NCBI GenBank assembly: GCA_022844565.1
Contig: JALHLK010000012.1
Coordinates: forward strand, 1 to 64,000
Origin: Saprospiraceae bacterium
GTDB lineage: Bacteria; Bacteroidota; Bacteroidia; Chitinophagales; Saprospiraceae
DNA length: 64,000 nucleotides
Reading direction: 5' to 3'
Part shown: in pieces, positions 46,249 through 55,044 of the stretch
How the letters are laid out: the number at the start of each line of letters is the position of its first letter
How positions within the stretch are numbered: the stretch's first letter is position 1
The notes under the pieces: model-generated
Seen by the model: only the letters and a program-made list of their open reading frames with translations
The model's database searches: none
What the model was told of the DNA's origin: nothing
Position numbers and translations under genes: made by a program

Positions 46249-46436
46249 ATTCTTTTATACCATTTTACTAAGTTTTCTAAATGTTGTTCTCCATACAATT
46301 GGATGAACTTTTTCGTCTCATCATGAGACTTATCAGTATACACACCCAGTCTTTCTTTGGCAAATTCTTTCGTCATTTGTATAGCACATTTACGCGTAAT
46401 ACAGTCATACCATTCTTCAAAAGTTGTAGGAATCAT
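46245..46436 (-). CDS. Small hypothetical protein coupled to the COG0523 gene (63 aa)
   Basis: A 63-residue protein ([17 protein letters not shown]...) with two short helical segments rich in Lys, Glu and aromatic residues, including two cysteines. Its stop overlaps the start of the COG0523 gene by 4 bp, a classical translational coupling, which argues that it is real and works with that GTPase. No domain is recognised. Confidence 0.7.
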   Translation of the reverse strand: MIPTTFEEWYDCITRKCAIQMTKEFAKERLGVYTDKSHDETKKFIQLYGEQHLENLVKWYKRI

Positions 46437-46560
46437 TTTTCTAATTTAAATTCATTAAATGCAACAAAGTTGCAAATATATGAAATAATTTAGAATTCGG
46501 AAATTTTTATGAATTTTGTGAAGGGGGGCAAGTTCTGGTAATTTGATTAGTAGTGATCAG

Positions 46561-48078
46561 CTATTCAAAAATCCTATGCTTAAATAATTCTTTCATTTTG
46601 ACAAAGTCTTGTTTTGGTCTTTGGCAAATGTATATTCTTTGATAAAGTTCTTCTTCATTATCTGCGTACGGGTTGTAAATTTCTTTAACCAATGTTACTT
46701 CGTCAAAATACGGTAAGAAGAAATCGCCTACTCTGTAGCTCAACGCAACTATTGTGCTGGGCATTTCTCCTTTTGGTGCCCAAGTGTAAAAACTTCCATG
46801 ATAAGAGAATGCTTTTGGCAGACCGTAATCTTTGCCTAATAGGTTTACAGCTCCAGCTTGGCCATAATGTTTACCCCAAATCATCGTATTTGCTTTTTCA
46901 CTGTCTGGTAAACTATCATAAACAGTTTTTAGCAATTGCATTGTTTCTGTCCATTTTTCTTTGGTGTAATATTCATCATACTTCACCCCATATTTACCAC
47001 CTTCTATGTCCTTTTTTTCATATTTATACACATATTTTAAATACTCCTTAAACGTGTAAACAGGCATTCCAAAAGGAATGAGTATCACACCAAGAGATAA
47101 CAATAAAACAATTGGATACATTAACCATTTCTTTTTAGAAAAAACGATTTGTTTCCAAAACAAACCACCAAAGGGCAGAATTGTCAAAATAATAGGATAG
47201 AAGTAATAGGATTTGCCGTTACTTAACGACAACAGAGCAGCAGAAAATATTATAGAGATAGCTAAAGGCTTGTGATGGTTGCTTTCTTTTTTGAAAAAGT
47301 AAATGAAGGCAGGAATTATTAAAACAAGTGTCGACAATGGATTGACACCAATAAAAAGATTAACAAGGACTTCAAAACGGGAAAGTTGGTCTAAGTGCTT
47401 TTCGTAAAGTCGGCTGAACATTTGTAAAATGGGATAGTCGTTTGCATACTGCCAGATCAAGTTTGGCAATATCAATGCAACGGCAACAAGAATATTCAAC
47501 CAAAATCGATGTTGGATAAGTGCATGTCGTGTATTCTTAAAAAAGAACAATGATGACAAACCAAATATATAGAATACAGCATCGTACTTAACTGAAATGC
47601 CCAAAACGGCAAACAATGTCAAGTACCAAAGACTTTTCTTGTCAAGATATTTTAAAAATCGTGTCAGTTGATAAAACCCCAATATCCAAAACAACTGACT
47701 AAATACAACCGGTTGAAATAGTTGTTGAGAACGGCCAAAACTTGGGGCTATGATGATGGCAAGGAGCACGAGAATAATAGCCCTATTTTTACCACCTAAT
47801 TCTATGGTAGTTTTGGCAACATAAATGATGATTAGCAAACTTGCCAAATGAGAAAAAATATGGTGTACAAATACAGAATTGCTACCAAATAAGTTCTGTA
47901 TAAATGCCAAAAGCCCGATCAAAGGTGGGAACTCCATATACCCAAAAGCCAAATGTTTTCCCGTTTCGATGTGCATTAACTCGTCACCTTGAAAACCCGA
48001 ATTACTGTCTGCAATCAAATGAAGAGTCAATTTGATGATGCAGAATAGAAGAATGATTAGTTTAGTTTGACTGTTCAT
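46561..48078 (-). CDS. GT39-like (PMT_2/ArnT-type) membrane glycosyltransferase
   Basis: A 505-residue polytopic protein with about 10-12 membrane helices. The first loop contains GDELMHIETGKHLAFGYMEFPPLIGLLA, the acidic DE motif and layout of GT39/PMT_2 enzymes that transfer sugars from polyprenyl-phosphate donors. The C-terminal soluble part (about 350-505) includes MIWGKHYGQAGAVNLLG. Substrate and acceptor are unknown. It is a lone gene on the minus strand. Confidence 0.85.
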   Translation of the reverse strand: MNSQTKLIILLFCIIKLTLHLIADSNSGFQGDELMHIETGKHLAFGYMEFPPLIGLLAFIQNLFGSNSVFVHHIFSHLASLLIIIYVAKTTIELGGKNRAIILVLLAIIIAPSFGRSQQLFQPVVFSQLFWILGFYQLTRFLKYLDKKSLWYLTLFAVLGISVKYDAVFYIFGLSSLFFFKNTRHALIQHRFWLNILVAVALILPNLIWQYANDYPILQMFSRLYEKHLDQLSRFEVLVNLFIGVNPLSTLVLIIPAFIYFFKKESNHHKPLAISIIFSAALLSLSNGKSYYFYPIILTILPFGGLFWKQIVFSKKKWLMYPIVLLLSLGVILIPFGMPVYTFKEYLKYVYKYEKKDIEGGKYGVKYDEYYTKEKWTETMQLLKTVYDSLPDSEKANTMIWGKHYGQAGAVNLLGKDYGLPKAFSYHGSFYTWAPKGEMPSTIVALSYRVGDFFLPYFDEVTLVKEIYNPYADNEEELYQRIYICQRPKQDFVKMKELFKHRIFE

Positions 48079-48341
48079 GTAAGATTTATGTCATTTGTTG
48101 GATGTCGATTTGGCATTAGTAATAACGGTGAATATAAGAATAGCAGCCGTCTTTGTGGCACTTGCCTTTATATTTCTGACTATCAATTGATGCAAATTCA
48201 AGCTTGAAAACGGATATTTTGTGTATTGTCTTAGCAAATGTAGTAAACTTGCCTAAAATGTTCTAGCAAATCAATCTAAATATCATACCTTTTGACTATC
48301 TATTGAGCCTTCTCTCTATAAAATTGAGCTTAGGTTTTATA

Positions 48342-48506
48342 CTAGTGCTCCGTCTAAATAAAAAATTAAATAATTTGTGGCTCTTTTTGAATATCTTTTC
48401 GTTAAAAAGCCTCGCTGAACTAGCCAGTTCAACTACGTTTTTCGCCTTGATCTATCCAAAAATAACTCACAACTTAATTTAAAAAATTAATTAGACGGAG
48501 CACTAG
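48342..48506. mobile_element. 165-bp MITE, copy 2
   Basis: Same element as 24764-24928 with one base difference in 165 and the same perfect 16-bp ends (CTAGTGCTCCGTCTAA / TTAGACGGAGCACTAG). The flanking sequences of the two copies are unrelated, which shows independent insertion. Confidence 0.92.
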
Positions 48507-48637
48507 AAGTTAGATGATTTATGAGATTAAAGAATATCTCCTCTTAGCATTGATGTAGTTATTTAATGGTCACTAAAGATATTTATTGCAGAAACACTAA
48601 TCATTTTCTAATCCATCAGAACTTATTTATACCCTAT

Positions 48638-48736
48638 TTTGTAATAAATACAGCCGTAACTGTGACAATGTTTGTAATAAATACGGCCGTATCTGTGACA
48701 TAGTTTGTAATGAATACAGCCGTATATGTAACAAAA
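48638..48736. repeat. Three tandem 33-bp operator-like repeats
   Basis: Units at 48638-48670, 48671-48703 and 48704-48736 each start TTTGTAATAAATAC (or TTTGTAATGAATAC), continue with (A/G)GCCGTA and then TGTGAC or TGTAAC. In unit 2 the core ATACGGCCGTAT is a perfect 12-bp palindrome. The array ends 12 bp before the -33 box of the ATPase gene, the position expected for an operator. Confidence 0.85.
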
Positions 48737-48748
48737 AATGTTCTATTA

Positions 48749-48779
48749 TTGATTTTTATGAAGTAATTTCGTATTTTTG
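48749..48779 (+). promoter_or_regulatory. Promoter of the AAA_14/DUF4143 gene
   Basis: TTG (48749-48751), a 20-base spacer and TATTTTTG (48772-48779) fit the Bacteroidota -33/-7 consensus. The ATG follows 13 bases after the -7 box. Confidence 0.75.
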
Positions 48780-48792
48780 CGTAAAAAAATAG

Positions 48793-50133
48793 ATGATATT
48801 CAGACGTTTACTTGAATTTAAGTTGCTATTGTGGAAAAATAAAGAAAATAGAAAACCTCTTATTCTTCGAGGAGCGAGACAAGTTGGGAAAACTACCTTA
48901 ATAGATCATTTTTCAAAAAACTTCCATAATTATATTAAGCTCAATATGGAACGACCCGAGGATTCAAAATATTTTGATAGTAGCAAATCATCTAAACAAA
49001 CGATAGAGCAAATATTTTTTGAGAAGGAATTAACCCTTACAGATGGTGAAACGCTTTTATTTATTGACGAAATTCAAGAATTACCTTTTTTGATAAAACA
49101 ACTTAGGTATTTTCATGAAGATTATCCTGATTTGCATTTAATTGTTGCCGGTTCTTTGTTAGAATTTGAGCTGCATGGAGTAGATTCTTATCCAGTGGGT
49201 CGAGTGGAAGAGCTGTGTATTCATCCTTTAAATTTTGAAGAATTCCTAATGGCATTAGGTGAGGATTCTGCGCTAAAGCAATTTAACCATGTACCTTTGA
49301 ATGAATTTGCATTTGACAAATTAAATGAGCTTTTCAAAACTTACACCATAATTGGAGGTATGCCAGAAGTAGTAAGGCACTATGTTACTAATCGAAGTAT
49401 GGTAGGATTGAATGAGGTATATAGCTCGATTTGGGATACCTACAAATCTGATATTTTAAAATACGCTAAAAATAGACCTCAAGCTCAAATATTAAGTCAC
49501 ATCATCCAAACGGCTCCTTTGATGAAGGATAGAGTTGTTTTCAATAATTTTGGTGGTTCTGATTATAAATCTCGTGAAGTTGGCGAAGCACTCAGGAGTT
49601 TAGATATTGCCAGAATTATTTTTTTGGTTTATCCTACTACGGAAACTTCCGTTCCGTTTGGGAGTAATTTAGAAAGAAGGCCGAGACTTCAGTTGCTCGA
49701 CACAGGTTTATTAAATTACGCATCAAATCTCCAAATTGAGTTATTGGACATGCGTGATTTATCCTCTTATTACAGAGGATTTATTGCCAATCATGTAGCG
49801 ACCCAAGAAATGATGGCACTTCATACCAATCATTTTTATCGACCTTTATTTTGGGTTAGGGAAAAAGCAAATTCAAATGCGGAACTAGATCTTACCTATC
49901 AATGGAAGAATACCCTTATTCCTATTGAAGTAAAATCTGGAAACAAAGGTTCATTAAAATCAATGAACGAATTTATGCAACAATCGACCAATACAGTGGG
50001 TGTGAGATTGCTTAATAATTACACTAAAAAAGAAATAATTGCTTTAAACAATGGCAAAAACTATACATTGATCAATTTACCCTTATTTTTAATTTCAAAA
50101 ATAGATTTGTATTTGGAGTATTATAATGCTTGA
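48793..50133 (+). CDS. AAA_14/DUF4143 ATP-binding protein
   Basis: A 446-residue P-loop ATPase. Walker A is GARQVGKTT (27-35) and Walker B is LLFIDEIQEL (about 93-102), followed by sensor-like HLIVAGSLLEFEL. These make the AAA_14 part. The C-terminal DUF4143 region includes YSSIWDTYKSDILKYAKN, RPRLQLLDTGLLNYAS and a nuclease-fold-like segment ELDLTYQWKNTLIPIEVKSGNKGSLKSM. Members are widespread, often multicopy, and lack an agreed function. Three tandem repeats and a full promoter precede it, so it is probably controlled by a dedicated repressor or by itself. Confidence 0.88.
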   Translation: MIFRRLLEFKLLLWKNKENRKPLILRGARQVGKTTLIDHFSKNFHNYIKLNMERPEDSKYFDSSKSSKQTIEQIFFEKELTLTDGETLLFIDEIQELPFLIKQLRYFHEDYPDLHLIVAGSLLEFELHGVDSYPVGRVEELCIHPLNFEEFLMALGEDSALKQFNHVPLNEFAFDKLNELFKTYTIIGGMPEVVRHYVTNRSMVGLNEVYSSIWDTYKSDILKYAKNRPQAQILSHIIQTAPLMKDRVVFNNFGGSDYKSREVGEALRSLDIARIIFLVYPTTETSVPFGSNLERRPRLQLLDTGLLNYASNLQIELLDMRDLSSYYRGFIANHVATQEMMALHTNHFYRPLFWVREKANSNAELDLTYQWKNTLIPIEVKSGNKGSLKSMNEFMQQSTNTVGVRLLNNYTKKEIIALNNGKNYTLINLPLFLISKIDLYLEYYNA

Positions 50134-50166
50134 TCTAGAATTATGTATTTTTGTATTGAAATCAAA

Positions 50167-50270
50167 TTGATTTTACCCACTAACTTCCTTAAAAAGGAAA
50201 ACCAAGCCAAAAATGTTTTTGATTTTACCCACTAACTCCCTTGAAAGGGAAAACCAAATCAAAAACATTT
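50167..50270. repeat. 52-bp tandem duplication with small hairpins
   Basis: Units 50167-50218 and 50219-50270 both begin TTGATTTTACCCACTAACT and contain a small stem (TTCCTT/AAGGAA in one, TCCCTT/AAGGGA in the other, a compensatory pair). It lies between the ATPase and FrnE-like genes, both on the plus strand. Confidence 0.75.
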
Positions 50271-50353
50271 TAAAAAGAGCAATGTTTTAAACACATTTAG
50301 CTTAAAATGAAATAAATTTTGTTTTTTAACTCCTAAATTTAAAATATAAAAAC

Positions 50354-50989
50354 ATGACAATAGAAATTTGGTCAGACATCGCTTGTCCCTTTTGCTACAT
50401 TGGTAAGCGACAATTGGAAGCTACATTGGCAAGCTATCCTGATAAAGATAAGGTGACGATCATTTGGAAAAGTTTTCAGTTGGACCCAACTTTGGTCAGC
50501 GATGCTTCTACTAATTTGTTAGCTTCATTGATGGATAAAAAGGGCTGGACTAAAGAACAAGCGGAGGAGGCTATGGGTCACGTCACCAGAATGGCCACAG
50601 ATTTTGACCTCCAATATGATTTTGAAAAAGTAGTTGTTGCCAATACCTTAGATGCGCACCGATTGCTCCATTTAGCCAAAAAGGAAGGCAAACAATCGGA
50701 GGTAAAAGAATTGTTGATGCAAGCCTATTTTATGCAAGGCAAGAATATTGCTGACAAACCTACATTGATAGAAATTGGTAAAGAAGCGGGTCTGCCTGAC
50801 ATTCAATTGGACATTGTACTCTACACAGATCAGTTTCGAGACGAAGTAATCTATGACATCCAAAAAGCTCGCAAACTGGGGATCAGTGGTGTTCCTTTCT
50901 TTGTTTTTGATCAAAAATATGGTATTTCTGGTGCTCAAGGAGTCGATGCTATCCTAGAAGTGATGGAAAAAATTGATAGTGAAGGATAG
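50354..50989 (+). CDS. DsbA-family FrnE-like oxidoreductase
   Basis: A 211-residue thioredoxin-fold protein without a signal peptide, hence cytoplasmic. The N terminus TIEIWSDIACPFCYIGKRQLE carries CPFC (Cys11, Cys14). A long alpha insertion (about 55-165) and a cis-proline strand (GISGVPFFVFDQKYGISGAQG) follow, as in FrnE and polyketide-associated DsbA proteins. Disulfide isomerase or reductase activity is expected; the client is unknown. Confidence 0.9.
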   Translation: MTIEIWSDIACPFCYIGKRQLEATLASYPDKDKVTIIWKSFQLDPTLVSDASTNLLASLMDKKGWTKEQAEEAMGHVTRMATDFDLQYDFEKVVVANTLDAHRLLHLAKKEGKQSEVKELLMQAYFMQGKNIADKPTLIEIGKEAGLPDIQLDIVLYTDQFRDEVIYDIQKARKLGISGVPFFVFDQKYGISGAQGVDAILEVMEKIDSEG

Positions 50990-51015
50990 GGGAAAATGAC
51001 ACCTTCCTGTAGAGT

Positions 51016-51122
51016 TGACAAATTTTGTAACTGCGGTTTTTAAACCGTAGCTACAAAATTATAAATAATTTTTTAGTGCTATAGGTACGATCCATATTTA
51101 CCATCACAAATCTACATAGGCC
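51016..51122. repeat. Dispersed ~107-bp repeat, copy 2, with long hairpin
   Basis: It shares GGTACGATCCATATTTAC and ACAAATTTTGTAACTGCGG with 11287-11395. Here TTTTGTAaCTGCGGTTT and AAACCGTAGcTACAAAA form a 16-17-bp stem. It fills the gap between the convergent FrnE-like and glycosyltransferase genes and may end transcription from both sides. Confidence 0.8.
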
Positions 51123-51123
51123 G

Positions 51124-53472
51124 TTAATTTTGGAGAACCATTTTTTGTTTGACATTCACTTTTTTACTTTTAAATTTTTCCATGGTGAGCCTAGAAAGTA
51201 AATAGCTCAAGGTTGATTCTGCCCCTTGGTTGATATTGACATTAAATTCTTCAATGCCGTCATAACAGCCACCCGTGCAGTGATTGTAGATGTTTTGTTG
51301 TAAATGATTATCACCCATGAACCAATTAAAGGCTATTTCTGATTTTTTTGCATATTCTTCTGTTCCAAATAATCGGTAAAATTTTTCCAACGCAATAATG
51401 GTATAAGCAATGTCAATTGGTTGTTCACCTCCAATATTATCTAAAGAGAGATCATGCCTATAATGCCATCCATTGTTAGAAATCACTTTTAAATGACCAT
51501 TCACAAAGATTTTGGAAATCAGAAAATCAAAACTTTCTTTGGCCACCCATTTGTAATGATCGTCGTCTAAAGACACATAGGCACAAAGCATGGCTTCAGG
51601 AAGTAGGCTATTTGCATAGGTTAAATAGCTTTCAAACCAATGCCAGTCATTATCATTTTCATGACGATACATTTGTAGAAGTCTGTCTGCAAATATTTTA
51701 ATGGCATAGAAATTTTCAGGGTCATTTTGAAGATGCAAGCCCTTGATGATAAATGCCATAGTTCTTGTAGAATGGATTTTAATTAGGTTTGGTAAAGCTT
51801 TAATGATAATATTCTCTGCTAGAGATGACATATGTGGTGGTAGGTATTCTTTAAGTGACAACATATATCCGAGAGCCCAAATAGCCCTACCGGCACTGTC
51901 ATTGATGTTCTCACTAAAATTCTGTGAGGTAAATTCTTTATGCTTGTTTACATAATTAAGAAAGGTGTTATTTGGTTGAAAACAGAAGACTATAAATTGA
52001 AAATATATATTTAATCTTTCTAGGTCTTTAGGATTTTTAGTTATTGCAAAGTATTGACAAGCAACTATTAAAGCTCTTGCATTGTCGTCAAGCGTATATC
52101 CTGAATTTAAATAGGGATCTGATCCCTTGGCGAATTGAACAAATCCGATATCGGTTGTCATTTTGTTATAATGGTTCAAGCTGAATTCCGGCTTTTTATA
52201 CATCAATGGGTGATGATCTTCACTCAATCTTTGGAAGAGGTGACCATGAGCGATGGCGGTATTGCTCCAGGATGTTGCAGCCATTTTTTGAATGCAGTTT
52301 AAAGAAAGGTCGATTCTGAGTTTGTCATCCGAAAGAAGTTTGATGACTTCTTCACCAAGTTGCAAAGAATTGTCAAAATCTATTAATCTTCCTGTGTTTT
52401 CTGATATAAACTCTTTTGCAAAAGGAATAGGAGTGGATATAATTGGGCACCCGCAGCTCATGGCATAAGCGAATGTACCGCTAACCGCTTGGAAGGGATC
52501 TTTCGAAGTAAAAAGATAAATGTCAGTGAGTTGCAAATAATCTAGCAGTTTTGGAAGAGGTAGATACCCGTTAAGAAATCTAACATATTGGCCAAGATTT
52601 AATTCCTCAACTTTATCTTCAAGCATTTTACGATATTTTTCTCCTTCTCTTTTGACTACGGTAGGATGGGTTTTACCTATGATTAAAAACAAAACATTTG
52701 GATGTTCTTTAATGATTGCCGGCAATGCTTCAAGTGTGAGTTCAATTCCTTTTCCAGCATTCAGTAAGCCAAAAGTAGTTAGAATTTTTTTATCTGAAAC
52801 GTCGAATTTTTCTTTAAGTTCTTCTTTTTTAATTGCAGGCACAAGATGGGTTCCATGCGGGATCACAATAAGCTTATGGGGAGGCGCTACATAGTCTTTT
52901 ACCAGCAAATTTTGAGCATTCTTTGTCATAACCACTACTTTAGATGCTGCGTGTATCATTTCATTAACTCTTGTGAAAATTTTGTAATTTGGATCTGGCA
53001 AAACGGTATGAAATACGAAGATTATCGGCTTATTTATGGATTCATAAAATAGTTTAAAAGCTACATCATGTTCTTCAAAAAAACCAAATTCGTGTTGAAT
53101 CATTACGATGTCTATATCATCATCTCTATTGATCAAGAATGCAATTTTTGCAAAGGCATTTCTTTGATCGGTGTTCAATATGTATTTTGGTGGGGTTTTA
53201 TAGTTGTTTTGTTCTGTATTTGTTTCTAAGGCGCAAATGCTACACACAAATGTATTTTCAAACTGACCATTTATTGCATTAATCAAATCTTCTGAGTAAG
53301 TAGCTATGCCACACTCTCTAGGAGGATAAGACGTGATGAATAAAACTTCTGTTTTATTGTTGCGAACATCAATTTTTTTCAGCATGTCAGGCATATTAAA
53401 GTCCATACCAGCAGTAAAGCCATTTTCGATATTACCAGATATGTGAGGATGGATTGTTAAAGCATTGGTCAT
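51124..53472 (-). CDS. GT4-type glycosyltransferase with C-terminal helical domain
   Basis: A 782-residue protein. Residues about 40-420 are a GT-B glycosyltransferase of family 4: FITSYPPRECGIATYSEDLI, VMIQHEFGFFEEHD, KLIVIPHGTHLV, LTTFGLLNAGKGIELTLEAL and DPFQAVSGTFAYAMSCGCPIIST with the E/G-rich donor site. Residues about 440-780 are all-helical (ARALIVACQYF, GRAIWALGYMLSL, ANSLLPEAMLCAYVSL, GGEQPIDIAYTIIALEKFYRLFG) and look like an alpha/alpha toroid as found in glycan-processing enzymes. It follows the GH130 gene by 22 bp in the same operon, which points to mannose-containing oligosaccharide metabolism (inference). Confidence 0.85.
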   Translation of the reverse strand: MTNALTIHPHISGNIENGFTAGMDFNMPDMLKKIDVRNNKTEVLFITSYPPRECGIATYSEDLINAINGQFENTFVCSICALETNTEQNNYKTPPKYILNTDQRNAFAKIAFLINRDDDIDIVMIQHEFGFFEEHDVAFKLFYESINKPIIFVFHTVLPDPNYKIFTRVNEMIHAASKVVVMTKNAQNLLVKDYVAPPHKLIVIPHGTHLVPAIKKEELKEKFDVSDKKILTTFGLLNAGKGIELTLEALPAIIKEHPNVLFLIIGKTHPTVVKREGEKYRKMLEDKVEELNLGQYVRFLNGYLPLPKLLDYLQLTDIYLFTSKDPFQAVSGTFAYAMSCGCPIISTPIPFAKEFISENTGRLIDFDNSLQLGEEVIKLLSDDKLRIDLSLNCIQKMAATSWSNTAIAHGHLFQRLSEDHHPLMYKKPEFSLNHYNKMTTDIGFVQFAKGSDPYLNSGYTLDDNARALIVACQYFAITKNPKDLERLNIYFQFIVFCFQPNNTFLNYVNKHKEFTSQNFSENINDSAGRAIWALGYMLSLKEYLPPHMSSLAENIIIKALPNLIKIHSTRTMAFIIKGLHLQNDPENFYAIKIFADRLLQMYRHENDNDWHWFESYLTYANSLLPEAMLCAYVSLDDDHYKWVAKESFDFLISKIFVNGHLKVISNNGWHYRHDLSLDNIGGEQPIDIAYTIIALEKFYRLFGTEEYAKKSEIAFNWFMGDNHLQQNIYNHCTGGCYDGIEEFNVNINQGAESTLSYLLSRLTMEKFKSKKVNVKQKMVLQN

Positions 53473-53494
53473 TATAAGTTATTTTATTTTTTAG

Positions 53495-54529
53495 TTAACA
53501 TTTATTTTTATTCAATTCTTCCAATAGTTCACTTAAACTTAAGCTAGCTATGGCGATTCTTTTGTCTGCAGCACCGTAATAGATGTCAAGTTTATCACCG
53601 TTTACTACTGCACCTGTGGGAAAGCAGACATTATTCACTTCCCCTTTTAGTTCCCATGATTTTTCTGGAAAAAAGAGTGGGTAGGGCAATCGAGCGATCT
53701 CTTTGTTTGGGTCATCGATATCTAGCAAAGCAGCACACGCACTGTATACATAACCTTGAATAGTATCATGTACCCCATGATAGATAATAAGCCATCCATC
53801 TTTGGTTTCGATGGGAGGACAGCCACCACCTATATAGCTGACTTCGTGATCAAATTTTGGTGAGAGAACTACATGTTCATTAAAATTTAAAAAATATTCT
53901 TCCCAGAAAGCGGGTGTTAAATCTTCTAACTTCTCCAAAGCTACCACTACTTGAATTTCTGGCTTAATACGATGTAAAAAGCAAAACTTCCCATTGACCT
54001 TTCTAGGGAATAATATTAGGTTTTTATCCCAAATGAAAATTTGACCTTCTTGGCTTTCATGACTTTTAGTATACTCATTAAATCTGGTATATTTCTCACT
54101 AATAGAGCTATTGGTCTCAATTAGATTTTTGAAGTCCTCGTAGGTTATTTGGGGCACTAATATACCGTGCCTTGTCCAATTGATCAAATCTTTTGAAGTT
54201 GCCAGTGCACCAAGGGCATTCAAGCCATCGTAACCCGTGTAAGTAAGATAGTATGTGTTTTCTATCTTAACTATTCTTGGATCTTCCATTCCATGTTTTT
54301 CAAAATCAGCTTGGGGGGAAAGCAATGGTGTCGTATTACGACTTATCACTGCATGCGTATTATCTAACTTGCAATATCCAATTGTAGAATAATTATTGAT
54401 GGCAAGAGCCCGATAAAACATATGGACGATTTCGCCTTCTTTGAAAACTGCAGGATTTAGCACTCCTTCATTTTCAAATTCAAACTCAGTTTTCTGTAAA
54501 ACGATACCGATTTTTTGTACGTCAACCAA
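53495..54529 (-). CDS. GH130-family mannoside phosphorylase/hydrolase
   Basis: A 344-residue five-bladed propeller enzyme of GH130, a family of beta-mannoside phosphorylases and some hydrolases. Family motifs are FYRALAINNYSTIGYCKLD, GMEDPRIVKIENTYYLTYTGYDG (general acid Asp), SYIGGGCPPIETKDGWLIIYHGVHD and FPTGAVVNGDKLDIYYGAADK. The start is TTG at 54529: a stop codon lies just upstream in frame and no ATG exists until about residue 36. It is part of the operon cupin - 42-residue protein - GH130 - glycosyltransferase. Linkage specificity cannot be read with confidence. Confidence 0.9.
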   Translation of the reverse strand: MVDVQKIGIVLQKTEFEFENEGVLNPAVFKEGEIVHMFYRALAINNYSTIGYCKLDNTHAVISRNTTPLLSPQADFEKHGMEDPRIVKIENTYYLTYTGYDGLNALGALATSKDLINWTRHGILVPQITYEDFKNLIETNSSISEKYTRFNEYTKSHESQEGQIFIWDKNLILFPRKVNGKFCFLHRIKPEIQVVVALEKLEDLTPAFWEEYFLNFNEHVVLSPKFDHEVSYIGGGCPPIETKDGWLIIYHGVHDTIQGYVYSACAALLDIDDPNKEIARLPYPLFFPEKSWELKGEVNNVCFPTGAVVNGDKLDIYYGAADKRIAIASLSLSELLEELNKNKC

Positions 54530-54539
54530 AGTATTATAT

Positions 54540-54668
54540 TTAAATTATTGATTTTTCTTCTTGTTCTTTCCTTGCTTTTTTTGCCATCTTTTCTGCTTTT
54601 TTCTCTTTTGGAGTGTGTGCGGGGGCTTTTTTGTCTGACTTCTGCTTCGAATCTTTTCCTTTTGACAT
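54540..54668 (-). CDS. Small Lys-rich protein (42 aa)
   Basis: A 42-codon ATG frame ending 10 bp before the GH130 start. It encodes a highly basic peptide (MSKGKDSKQKSDKKAPAHTP, then a Lys/Glu/Ala helix KEKKAEKMAKKARKEQEEK). The composition is histone-tail-like, with no hydrophobic core. It lies between the cupin and GH130 genes on the same strand. It could bind nucleic acid or an acidic partner; I do not recognise it. Confidence 0.55.
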   Translation of the reverse strand: MSKGKDSKQKSDKKAPAHTPKEKKAEKMAKKARKEQEEKSII

Positions 54669-54699
54669 TTTTTTATATTTATTTTTTAAGAATTAATTT

Positions 54700-55044
54700 T
54701 TAATCTTCAAATCCGCTTTTGATAACGGTGGTGATCATTTTGAACTGCTGTGTGGCATTGAATACCTGTGAAGAATTAGCTGGTATGATGATACCTTCAC
54801 CAAGCTTCAACTCTATTTTTTTACCGTTGATTGTGAGTTCTGCGGTACCATCTATAATCTGAACATAGGTGTCAAATCGGGTTATTTTTTCTCCCATTTC
54901 CTCCCCTGTTGCCATAGAGACAGCGGTTACGTTACCCGTAGATTTTTTGATGATGGTTTTGTAAACTACAGCATCAGGTAAATATTCGATAATTTCTACA
55001 ATGATATGTGGTACACTTTTCTCCATTTCCGTATGCTTATTCAT
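54700..55044 (-). CDS. Cupin-domain protein (mannose-6-phosphate isomerase-like)
   Basis: A 114-residue single cupin. The barrel shows VTAVSMATGEEMGEKITRFDTYVQIIDGTAELTINGKKIELKLGEGIIIPANSSQVFNATQQFKMITTVI, the usual cupin_2 pattern with a weakened first metal motif (no His pair in the GxxxGxHxH position). It heads the GH130/glycosyltransferase operon. The role is unknown: sugar isomerase, sensor or protective binding protein. Confidence 0.85.
   Translation of the reverse strand: MNKHTEMEKSVPHIIVEIIEYLPDAVVYKTIIKKSTGNVTAVSMATGEEMGEKITRFDTYVQIIDGTAELTINGKKIELKLGEGIIIPANSSQVFNATQQFKMITTVIKSGFED

Larger units (their letters stand above)
48079..48792. other. Intergenic region with MITE, tandem repeats and promoter
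   Basis: No gene is supported. It contains MITE copy 2 (48342-48506), three 33-bp tandem repeats (48638-48736) and a full promoter (48749-48779) for the ATPase gene. Bases 48079-48340 show nothing definite. Confidence 0.75.

Noticed and set aside
48638-48736. CRISPR or minisatellite
   Set aside because: The three units are contiguous with no spacers; their position directly before a promoter fits operator sites better.
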